NCBI GenBank assembly: GCA_029062865.1
Contig: JAIDPG010000120.1
Coordinates: forward strand, 1 to 8,437
Source: Oscillospiraceae bacterium
Lineage (GTDB): Bacteria > Bacillota > Clostridia > Oscillospirales > Ruminococcaceae
Length of the DNA: 8,437 bases
Direction of reading: 5' to 3'
Positions within the stretch are counted from its first letter, which is position 1; every line of letters begins with the position of its first letter. The notes beneath the pieces were generated by a model. It was not told the DNA's origin, searched no databases, and saw only the letters and a program-made list of their open reading frames with translations. The position numbers and the translations under genes were made by a program. Positions 1-5,615 of the stretch are shown here, piece by piece.

Positions 1-10
1 ACCCCGTAGG

Positions 11-34
11 GGGCGGGGGAACGCCCGCTTTTTT
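11..34 (+). terminator. Rho-independent terminator of an upstream gene outside the window
   Basis: A GC-only stem pairs 13-17 (GCGGG) with 24-28 (CCCGC) around a 6-nt loop and is followed directly by six T's (29-34). An alternative register pairs 11-15 with 22-26. The T-run on the plus strand implies a plus-strand gene ending left of the window. From 35 to about 165 there is only C/G-rich and then mixed sequence with no supported gene. Confidence 0.6.
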
Positions 35-167
35 CGAATTTTTGTCTTCCCCCGCTCCCGAAGGGGTTCCCCCTCGCACCCACGACGCAGCATAACGAAA
101 CTAATCAACGGAAGCCGCCTTGACACAACGTCGCAAGTTCAGTCGCTTCAACGCCACTACTCTATAT

Positions 168-196
168 ATTGTATCACATTTTCCACCAAATGTCAA
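168..196 (-). promoter_or_regulatory. Near-consensus sigma-A promoter, minus strand, no gene seen downstream
   Basis: Read on the minus strand, TTGACA (196-191) is followed by exactly 17 bp and TACAAT (173-168), with a TGA extended -10 just before the hexamer. Transcription should start near 161 and run left. Downstream there is no ORF with a convincing Shine-Dalgarno site before the window edge. It may drive an RNA, a long leader, or a gene beyond position 1. It lies back to back with the VanZ promoter at 244-272. Confidence 0.6.
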
Positions 197-243
197 GATA
201 CCCGCCGCAAATCTTACATTTCTCTAACATTTTGCAAAACCCA

Positions 244-285
244 TTGAAATCTCGGTGCGGGCGTGCTACAATATTTTTGAGGTGA
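244..285 (+). promoter_or_regulatory. Promoter plus Shine-Dalgarno of the VanZ-like gene
   Basis: TTGAAA (244-249), a 17-bp spacer and TACAAT (267-272) preceded by TGC (extended -10) form a strong sigma-A promoter. The expected start, about 7 bases past the -10 box, falls on or next to GAGGTGA (279-285), which sits 4 nt before the ATG at 290. The mRNA would therefore have a leader of only about 10 nt with its Shine-Dalgarno at the very 5' end. Confidence 0.75.
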
Positions 286-289
286 GAAA

Positions 290-871
290 ATGAGCTGGAT
301 TGTTTGGACTTTAAAAGCATACGGGCTTTTTGGGGCTTTGCCGCTGGCGCTTGTGGCGGCGGGGATTTATGCCGCCGCTCGAATCGCGTATCTGCGCTTC
401 GCGAAAAAGCCGCGCGGCGCTTTGTCCGCGGAGATCGCACGGGGGCTTCTCGTCGCTTATCTTGTCGTGCTTTTTGTCATCGTTTGGTTTCCCGAGCTGC
501 CAAAGCTCGTTTTCGGGCAGATCCCGCTGTCGGAGTTCCTCGCGCTGACCTTTGCCCGCGGCGACTACGCCGAAAACTTCCGCTTTTTCGCGTTGTTTAA
601 GGGCGACTTTTCCGTGCTCCGCGACGAGGAGCTTGTCGGAAACATCGTAATGTTCGTGCCTTATGGAATACTCCTCGCCGTGTCGTTTCAAAAGCTCCGC
701 TGGTGGGCGGTTGATCTTATCGGCTTGGGAACGACCGTGACAATAGAGCTTGTTCAGCCGTTTCTGGAGCGTTCCTGCGACCTTGACGACATCATCGCGA
801 ACACATTGGGAGCAGTCATCGGCTGCGGGATTGCGAAGCTCGTTTTAACGCTTTCTCGAAAGCGTGAGTGA
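290..871 (+). CDS. VanZ-like integral membrane protein
   Basis: This 193-aa protein has hydrophobic segments at about residues 12-32, 50-67, 117-133, 138-155 and 168-187. It carries the signatures of the VanZ-like family: NIVMFVPYG (118-126), an E-L-V-Q stretch (153-156), and R161 followed by D-L-D-D-I-I-A-N-T-L-G (164-174). VanZ was named for low-level teicoplanin resistance in the VanA cluster, but most family members sit outside resistance clusters and their biochemical role is unknown. No other van gene is in the window, so resistance should not be assumed. The ATG at 290 is supported by GAGGTGA four bases upstream and a good promoter. The gene appears to form its own transcription unit, because a new promoter lies between it and the next gene. 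The family call is firm; the function is open. Confidence 0.85.
   Translation: MSWIVWTLKAYGLFGALPLALVAAGIYAAARIAYLRFAKKPRGALSAEIARGLLVAYLVVLFVIVWFPELPKLVFGQIPLSEFLALTFARGDYAENFRFFALFKGDFSVLRDEELVGNIVMFVPYGILLAVSFQKLRWWAVDLIGLGTTVTIELVQPFLERSCDLDDIIANTLGAVIGCGIAKLVLTLSRKRE
848..865 (+). terminator. Weak stem-loop at the 3' end of the VanZ-like gene
   Basis: ACGCTTTC (848-855) and GAAAGCGT (858-865) are inverted arms around TC. As RNA this would be a 7-bp stem with a CTCG loop overlapping the last codons of the gene, whose TGA is 869-871. The bases that follow (GAGTGATTTGTG) are a poor U-tract. It could be a weak terminator or, as DNA, an operator-like palindrome about 80 bp upstream of the GH5 -10 box. 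I cannot choose between these. Confidence 0.3.
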
Positions 872-923
872 TTTGTGCAGTATCGCCAAAAACTCCCAAG
901 AAAATTCGTATAAATTCACGCCC

Positions 924-952
924 TTGCATAACGCAAATAAAGTTGATATAAT
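924..952 (+). promoter_or_regulatory. Extended -10 promoter of the GH5-GH94 operon
   Basis: A perfect TATAAT (947-952) is preceded by TGA (extended -10) and, 17 bp upstream, by a weak TTGCAT (924-929). Transcription should begin near 959-960, giving a leader of about 60 nt that contains the hairpin at 971-990. The weak -35 with a strong extended -10 would suit activation or regulated initiation, but I see no clear operator for a named regulator. Confidence 0.7.
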
Positions 953-970
953 ATAGCCATAAGGAACGAG

Positions 971-990
971 CTTCCCGCTTTTGCGGGGAG
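971..990 (+). other. Hairpin in the 5' leader of the GH5-GH94 mRNA
   Basis: CTTCCCGC (971-978) pairs with GCGGGGAG (983-990) as eight base pairs, one of them G-U, around a TTTT loop. It starts about 11 nt after the predicted transcription start and ends 28 nt before the ATG, clear of the ribosome site. No U-run follows, so it is not a terminator. It could stabilise the 5' end or bind a regulator. It does not match a riboswitch I know. Confidence 0.5.
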
Positions 991-1006
991 ACATCAAAAT
1001 CACATC

Positions 1007-1012
1007 GGGGGT
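1007..1012 (+). promoter_or_regulatory. Unusual G-only ribosome binding site of GH5
   Basis: GGGGGT (1007-1012) is the only purine block at a proper distance from the ATG at 1019. It can pair with the CCUCC anti-Shine-Dalgarno through one G-U wobble. The other genes in the window use GAGGTGA, GGAGG or AAGGAG, so this site is probably weaker than theirs. Confidence 0.45.
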
Positions 1013-1018
1013 ACTATA

Positions 1019-2047
1019 ATGAAAGAGTTTACGGGATTTTTACGCGGCATTGATCTCGGCGGCTGGATTTCTCAATGCGTCGGCAACAACTACAGCGAGG
1101 AGCACTACTCGACGTTCATCACCGCGGCGGACTTCGACAGAATTGCGGGCTGGGGGCTTGACCACGTGCGTCTGCCGTTCGACTACAACGTCGTTATGAC
1201 GGACAGCGGCGAGTTTATTGAAAGCGGCTTCAAGCACATCGATTTCGCCGTTGACGAGTGCGAAAAGCGCGGCTTGAACATCGTGCTCGACCTCCACAAA
1301 ACAGCGGGCTTTGTGTTCGATAACGCCGACTGCTTTGATTTCTTTGACAGCGCGGAGCTGCAAGACCTGTTCGTGAAGCTGTGGATAGAGATGACAAAGC
1401 GCTACGGAAACCGCAAAAACGTCGTTTTCGAGCTTCTGAACGAAGTCACCGACGAGGCTGTCGCGCAGAAGTGGAACAAAATCGCCGCACGGACTATCGG
1501 GGAAATTCGCAAGCTGAACAACGATATCCGCATAATTATAGGCGGAATTCACAACGACAGCATTGAGGGCTTGTCGCTGCTTGAAAAGCCCGCGTTTGAC
1601 AACATCGTCTTCACGTTCCATTGCTACGACCCGCTGCTGTTCACGCACCAAAGGGCGTACTGGGTGCCCGAAATGCCGTCGGACTACTCGATAAATTACC
1701 CCGCTTCGGAGAAGAAAATTCTTGACGAAAGCAAGCGGCTTTTCGTCAACAAATTCCTCGACGGGCTTGAGGAAAACGAAGCGCCGATGTCCTCCGAATT
1801 CTTCGAGAGGATATTCAAGGACGCTATTGAAATAGCCGAGAAAAACGACGTGCCGCTCTATTGCGGCGAGTACGGCGTGATCGACCGCGCTGACCCGCAG
1901 AGCACGCTCAACTGGTTCCGCGACATTCACGCGGCGTTTGAGAAGCTGGGCATCGCCCGTGCCGCGTGGAACTACAAGGACAAGGACTACGGCATTATCG
2001 ACGAGCATTATGACGCGATCCGCGATGAGCTTGTGAAGCTGCTTTAA
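1019..2047 (+). CDS. Cytosolic GH5 family glycosidase (beta-glucan or cello-oligosaccharide active)
   Basis: This 342-aa protein is a complete GH5 TIM barrel without signal peptide, binding module or dockerin, so it should act in the cytoplasm. Conserved GH5 residues are visible: R51 in VRLPFDY, H93 in LDLHK, the acid/base E142 in LLNEV, H201 and Y203 in FHCYDP, the nucleophile E284 in YCGEYGV, and W317 near the end of the barrel. The opening R-G-I-D-L-G-G-W is typical of GH5 enzymes acting on beta-glucans. It is expected to hydrolyse imported cello-oligosaccharides or related beta-glucosides; the subfamily and exact substrate cannot be read from sequence alone. It is followed by the GH94 phosphorylase 85 bp downstream with no terminator between, so the two likely share an mRNA. 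Trimming long oligosaccharides to disaccharides for the phosphorylase is a reasonable inferred role. Beta-mannan activity is an alternative, since GH5 also contains mannanases. Confidence 0.85.
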   Translation: MKEFTGFLRGIDLGGWISQCVGNNYSEEHYSTFITAADFDRIAGWGLDHVRLPFDYNVVMTDSGEFIESGFKHIDFAVDECEKRGLNIVLDLHKTAGFVFDNADCFDFFDSAELQDLFVKLWIEMTKRYGNRKNVVFELLNEVTDEAVAQKWNKIAARTIGEIRKLNNDIRIIIGGIHNDSIEGLSLLEKPAFDNIVFTFHCYDPLLFTHQRAYWVPEMPSDYSINYPASEKKILDESKRLFVNKFLDGLEENEAPMSSEFFERIFKDAIEIAEKNDVPLYCGEYGVIDRADPQSTLNWFRDIHAAFEKLGIARAAWNYKDKDYGIIDEHYDAIRDELVKLL

Positions 2048-2058
2048 AAAACATCTCC

Positions 2059-2087
2059 GGTTCTCCCTGCCGCAGGCGGGGAAAACC
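2059..2087 (+). other. Intercistronic stem-loop between GH5 and GH94
   Basis: The left arm 2059-2071 pairs with the right arm 2075-2087: 13 positions with one C-A mismatch and one G-U pair, around a GCA triloop. It begins 12 nt after the GH5 stop. No T-run follows on the plus strand, so it is not a standard terminator. Intercistronic hairpins of this kind often mark RNA processing or protect an upstream 3' end; either would set different amounts of the two enzymes from one transcript. That role is inferred. Confidence 0.55.
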
Positions 2088-2132
2088 AGCAACTAACTAC
2101 TATTCTCTATTAAACTATTTGGAGGCTATGCG

Positions 2133-4529
2133 ATGAAATACGGCTATTTCAACGAACAAAACAAGGAATATGTAATAACTAAACCGGACACGCCCTCGCC
2201 ATGGGCAAACTACCTCGGCGACCCGAATTACGGCGCGATGATCTCAAACAACGCGGCGGGCTACAGCTTCGAGAAAAGCGGCGCAAACGGGCGAATTCTG
2301 CGCTTCCGCTTTAACAGCACGTCCAACGACCTGCCCGGGCGCTACATCTATATCAAGGACGAAAGCGGCGAATATTGGAGCGGCTCCTGGGCGCCCGTCT
2401 GCAAGCCGCTTGACAGTTTCAAGAGCGAGTGCCGCCACGGCACGGCTTACACCGTCATCTCCTCGGAGTATCGGAAAATCAAGACGGAAACGGCGTATTA
2501 TGTTCCGCTCGGGAAAACCTACGAGGTGTGGGCTTGCAAGGTAACGAACCTTGACGATAAGCCGCGCAGGCTTTCAATCTTCGGCGTGTGCGAGTTCGTC
2601 AACGACAACAACTACGAGCAGGACGGCGTGAACCTGCAATACACGCAATTCATCACGCACACTTATTATTCCGACAATCTCCTCACCCAGCGCGAGAACG
2701 AGCTCATGGCGGGCGCGGTCGGCTGGGGCAAGGGCAAGCGCACACGGTTTTTCGGGCTTGCTGGAGAAAAGGCTGATGCGTTCTGCGGCGACCGCGAAAA
2801 GTTCCTCGGCAATTACCGCGGCTATGGCAATCCCGTCGGCGTTGAGCAGGGCTTGAAGAACGACATCAACTTCTGCGGGAATTCCGTCGGGGCGCTTCAG
2901 AGCGACATCGAGCTTAAACCGGGCGAAACGCGCTCTCTCGTGTACATTGTCGGGCAGAAAACCGAGGAGGAGGCGCGGGAGATACTCGCGCGTTATGAAA
3001 GCAAGGACGCGGCGGAAGCGGAGCTTGAGGAATTGAAAAATTACTGGCACGGAAAGCTCGGCAATCTCGTTGTTCACACCCCCGACAGCGACTTCAACAA
3101 TATGGTCAACGTCTGGAACGCGTATAACTGCTTTATCACGTTTACTTGGAGCAGAGCTGCTTCGTTTATTTACTGCGGCTTGCGCAACGGCTTCGGCTAT
3201 CGCGACACGGTGCAGGATATTCAGGGCATAATCCACCTCGCGCCCGAAATGGCTAAGGAGCAGATAGTGTTTATGCTGTCGGCGCAGGTGACGAACGGCG
3301 CGGGGCTGCCGCTTGTGAAATACACCCACGACGCGGGCAACGAAAACACCCCCGACGACCCGGAATACGTTCAGGAAACGGGACACCCGAGCTACCGCGC
3401 CGACGACGCGCTCTGGCTGTTCCCGACTATCGAGAAATACATCGGCGAAAGCGGAGACGTCGCGTTCCTTGACGAGGAGATCTTCTTCGCGAACAACGGC
3501 GAAAAGGGCACGGTTTACGAGCACCTGAAGCGCGCCGTCGAATTCTCGATGAACAATCTCGGCAACCACGGAATGCCCGCGGGGCTTCACGCAGACTGGA
3601 ACGACTGCCTCCGCCTCGGAAAGCGCGGCGAAAGCACTTTTGTCGCGTTCCAGCTTGTTTACGCGATAAAGCTCCTCAAGAATTACGCCGAAATGAAGAA
3701 CGACAGCGAGTATAAAAAATATCTTGACGAGATAGGTGCGAAGCTAGATTCCATACTTGAAAAGTGCTGGAATGAGGACCGCTTTATCCGCGGCTATAAG
3801 GAGGACGGCGAGATCATAGGGCAGCGCTCCGACCCCGAGGCTTCGATGTGGCTGAACCCGCAGTCGTGGGCGGTCATTTCGGGTTACGCGACCAAGGAGC
3901 AGGCGGAAAAGGCGCTTGACAGCGTTGACCGAGAGTTGAACACCCCCTACGGCGCGATGCTGATGTACCCGCCGTACGCGAACCACGCGTTTGCGGGGGC
4001 GCTTATGCATTGCTTCAACCGCTGCGTCAAGGAGAACGCGGGCATTTTCTCGCAGTCGCAGGGCTGGCTTATCCTCGCGGAGGCGAAGCTCGGGCGCGGC
4101 GATATGGCGTATAAATACTGGAAGGAAGCAAGCCCCGCGACGTACAACGACAACGCCGAGCTCCGCGAAATGGAGCCGTATGTTTACGGGCAGTTCGTCG
4201 AGGGCAAGGACAGTCCGTTCGCGGGCAGAGCGCACGTTCACTGGCTGACCGGCACGGCTTCTACCGTTATGGTCGGCACGGTCGAGGGAATTCTCGGGCT
4301 TCGCCCGAACGCCAAGGGACTTGTCATCGACCCGTCTGTTCCGAGCGAGTGGCGGGAGTTCACAATGGAGAAAACGTTCCGCGGCAAGCGCCTGAACATC
4401 AGGGTATCAAACCCGAACGGCTCTCAAAGCGGCGTGAAGTCGATAACCGTCAACGGAGAGAAGCTCGCCGGAAATCTCATCACGGAGAACATTCTCAAAG
4501 ACGTGAACGAAGTCCTTGTTGAACTCTAA
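2133..4529 (+). CDS. GH94 disaccharide phosphorylase (cellobiose phosphorylase-like)
   Basis: This 798-aa protein has the size and layout of cellobiose and chitobiose phosphorylases: an N-terminal beta-sandwich (about 1-280), a helical linker (about 285-310), an (alpha/alpha)6 barrel (about 315-720) and a C-terminal beta domain. It starts with MKYGYF and Y13-V-I-T, as family members do. GYRDTVQD (residues 355-362), the catalytic DWND motif (488-491) and WLTGT (704-708) are present. Family members split a beta-linked disaccharide with phosphate into sugar 1-phosphate and free sugar in the cytoplasm. Cellobiose is the likely substrate given the GH5 partner, but laminaribiose, chitobiose or an aldonic-acid disaccharide cannot be excluded. 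Oddly, Q641 in GIFSQ occupies the position where the cellobiose and chitobiose phosphorylases I recall have a phosphate-contacting His. The ATG is set by GGAGG at 2121-2125; the ATG at 2128 is out of frame and stops after two codons. Confidence 0.88.
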   Translation: MKYGYFNEQNKEYVITKPDTPSPWANYLGDPNYGAMISNNAAGYSFEKSGANGRILRFRFNSTSNDLPGRYIYIKDESGEYWSGSWAPVCKPLDSFKSECRHGTAYTVISSEYRKIKTETAYYVPLGKTYEVWACKVTNLDDKPRRLSIFGVCEFVNDNNYEQDGVNLQYTQFITHTYYSDNLLTQRENELMAGAVGWGKGKRTRFFGLAGEKADAFCGDREKFLGNYRGYGNPVGVEQGLKNDINFCGNSVGALQSDIELKPGETRSLVYIVGQKTEEEAREILARYESKDAAEAELEELKNYWHGKLGNLVVHTPDSDFNNMVNVWNAYNCFITFTWSRAASFIYCGLRNGFGYRDTVQDIQGIIHLAPEMAKEQIVFMLSAQVTNGAGLPLVKYTHDAGNENTPDDPEYVQETGHPSYRADDALWLFPTIEKYIGESGDVAFLDEEIFFANNGEKGTVYEHLKRAVEFSMNNLGNHGMPAGLHADWNDCLRLGKRGESTFVAFQLVYAIKLLKNYAEMKNDSEYKKYLDEIGAKLDSILEKCWNEDRFIRGYKEDGEIIGQRSDPEASMWLNPQSWAVISGYATKEQAEKALDSVDRELNTPYGAMLMYPPYANHAFAGALMHCFNRCVKENAGIFSQSQGWLILAEAKLGRGDMAYKYWKEASPATYNDNAELREMEPYVYGQFVEGKDSPFAGRAHVHWLTGTASTVMVGTVEGILGLRPNAKGLVIDPSVPSEWREFTMEKTFRGKRLNIRVSNPNGSQSGVKSITVNGEKLAGNLITENILKDVNEVLVEL

Positions 4530-4539
4530 AAGCGAATTT

Positions 4540-4568
4540 ATACCGCCGAGCTTTTCGGCGGTATTTTT
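4540..4568 (+). terminator. Strong Rho-independent terminator of the GH5-GH94 operon
   Basis: A perfect 10-bp stem (4540-4549 with 4555-4564) with a 5-nt loop is followed by a T-run reaching 4568. It starts 10 nt after the GH94 stop. It separates this operon from the promoter at 4596. Confidence 0.9.
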
Positions 4569-4595
4569 GTAAACGGATAAATTTTTTAAAAGCCC

Positions 4596-4624
4596 TTTAC
4601 AAAATCCCGATTTTGCTGTACAAT
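4596..4624 (+). promoter_or_regulatory. Promoter of the Rsm22-GH5-PPTase operon
   Basis: TTTACA (4596-4601), 17 bp and TACAAT (4619-4624) make a good sigma-A promoter. The predicted start is near 4631, directly at the Shine-Dalgarno site. The -10 box to ribosome-site segment closely resembles that of the VanZ-like gene. Confidence 0.75.
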
Positions 4625-4631
4625 ATATTTA

Positions 4632-4638
4632 GAGGTGA
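4632..4638 (+). promoter_or_regulatory. Ribosome binding site that fixes the start at 4644
   Basis: GAGGTGA (4632-4638) lies 5 nt before the ATG at 4644. The in-frame GTG at 4635 falls inside this site and lacks a Shine-Dalgarno of its own, so the shorter 315-aa product is the likely one. The same seven bases precede the VanZ-like gene. Confidence 0.75.
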
Positions 4639-4643
4639 CACGT

Positions 4644-5591
4644 ATGGAATTTCCCGCGGAGGTTCAAAACAGGATAAACGAGCTTGCCGAGGGCTTGGAG
4701 CTTAAGGTGCTTAAGACGGCTGCGGAAAGGCTTTCAGAGAACTACCGTGCCGAGAGCTCGGGCGGAAAACGCGGGGCGGTGTCGAAAACGGACGTTATCA
4801 CGTATGCGGCAGTGCGAATGGCGGCGACGTTCGCGGCGGTCAGCAAGACGCTGGAGCTTTCGCTCGCACGTTTCGGGGGAGAGATCACGTCAATACTTGA
4901 CGTTGGTGCGGGAACGGGCGCGGGCGCAATAGCTGCGGCGAGGCTTTGCGGGTGCGAAAACGTAACGTGTATCGAGCGCGAGGAGAATATGCTCGCGCTT
5001 GGGCGGGAGCTTTGCGGAGCGGCGGACGTTTCGTCGGCTTGGGAAAATGGCGACATTTCGCAGGGAATAGAGCGCCGAGCCGATCTGGTGATCTGCTCGT
5101 ATTGCCTGAATGAGCTCCCCGAAGCTCAGCGCGAAAACGCGGTTAAGTCGCTTGCGGGAGCGGCGGGGAAGCTGCTCGTTATCGTCGAGCCCGGCACGCC
5201 GTTCGCGTTCGCGGGGTTAAAGAAAACGCGTCAAACGCTTATCGAAAGCGGCTTCGGGATAGCCGCGCCGTGCCCTCACGAAAACGAATGTCCGCTCCCC
5301 GAGGACGATTGGTGCCACTTCACGGCGCGGGCGCAGAGGTCGAAGCTCCACAAAATGCTGAAAAACGCCGACATTCCCTACGAGGACGAGAAGTTCTGCT
5401 TTGTCGCGGCGGCACGGGGAGATTTCACGCCGTGCGCGGCGCGGGTTCTCCGAAAGCCGCAGATCCAAAGCGGCTTCGTCACGCTGAAGCTGTGTGGAGA
5501 GGACGGCATTAAATCCGAAACGATAACGAAGAAAAGCCCGCTGTTCAAGGCGGCGCGAAAGGCTGAGCACGGCGGGGAGCTCCCGCTTTAG
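4644..5591 (+). CDS. Rsm22/METTL17-like class I methyltransferase with four-Cys (Fe-S type) motif
   Basis: This 315-aa protein matches the Rsm22 family of small-ribosomal-subunit-associated, SAM-dependent methyltransferase-like proteins. An N-terminal helical region (1-75) precedes a Rossmann core with SAM motif I DVGAGTG (86-92), an acidic strand end at E111, and C-S-Y-C-L-N-E-L (151-158). The family signature then follows: C210-P-H, C216-P, W223-C224-H-F, the H236/K237 region, E247-D-E-K-F, and a K-x-A-R-K end (302-306). C210, C216, C224 and C284 have the spacing expected of the cluster ligands in this family; mitochondrial METTL17 is reported to hold a [4Fe-4S] cluster there. The bacterial role is unproven, probably in ribosome assembly or rRNA modification. 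It is first in an operon; a GH5 gene begins 24 bp downstream. The family call is good; Fe-S binding in this protein is inferred. Confidence 0.82.
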   Translation: MEFPAEVQNRINELAEGLELKVLKTAAERLSENYRAESSGGKRGAVSKTDVITYAAVRMAATFAAVSKTLELSLARFGGEITSILDVGAGTGAGAIAAARLCGCENVTCIEREENMLALGRELCGAADVSSAWENGDISQGIERRADLVICSYCLNELPEAQRENAVKSLAGAAGKLLVIVEPGTPFAFAGLKKTRQTLIESGFGIAAPCPHENECPLPEDDWCHFTARAQRSKLHKMLKNADIPYEDEKFCFVAAARGDFTPCAARVLRKPQIQSGFVTLKLCGEDGIKSETITKKSPLFKAARKAEHGGELPL

Positions 5592-5615
5592 ACGTTTGGA
5601 TATGAAAGGAGAATT

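Noticed and set aside
1..93. Arg/Gly/Pro-rich minus-strand frame from an ATG at 93 to the window edge, under the orphan promoter
   Set aside because: No Shine-Dalgarno site precedes it, and the composition simply mirrors the G/C-run sequence and the plus-strand terminator. It is kept only as a remote possibility.
290..871. VanZ-like gene as evidence of glycopeptide resistance
   Set aside because: Family members are widespread in Clostridia without resistance clusters, and no other van gene is present here.
960..1018. GH5 leader as a known riboswitch
   Set aside because: Only one simple hairpin is present in about 60 nt, with no multi-stem aptamer or expression platform that I recognise.
2059..2087. 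Intercistronic stem-loop as a transcription terminator
   Set aside because: No T-run follows on the plus strand, and GH94 has no good promoter between the stem and its start, so read-through is needed.
1040..2092. 350-aa open frame on the minus strand opposite the cytosolic GH5 gene
   Set aside because: It is the mirror of a GC-rich coding frame. Its product is Val/Arg/Leu-rich with no motif, no ribosome site and no hydrophobic logic, while the plus strand has full GH5 catalytic residues.
2574..3590. 338-aa open frame on the minus strand opposite GH94
   Set aside because: Same antisense shadow effect; the plus frame encodes the GH94 core, including the RDTVQD and DWND motifs.
4635..4643. 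GTG at 4635 as start of the Rsm22-like protein
   Set aside because: The GTG is part of the GAGGTGA ribosome site for the ATG at 4644 and has no upstream site of its own.
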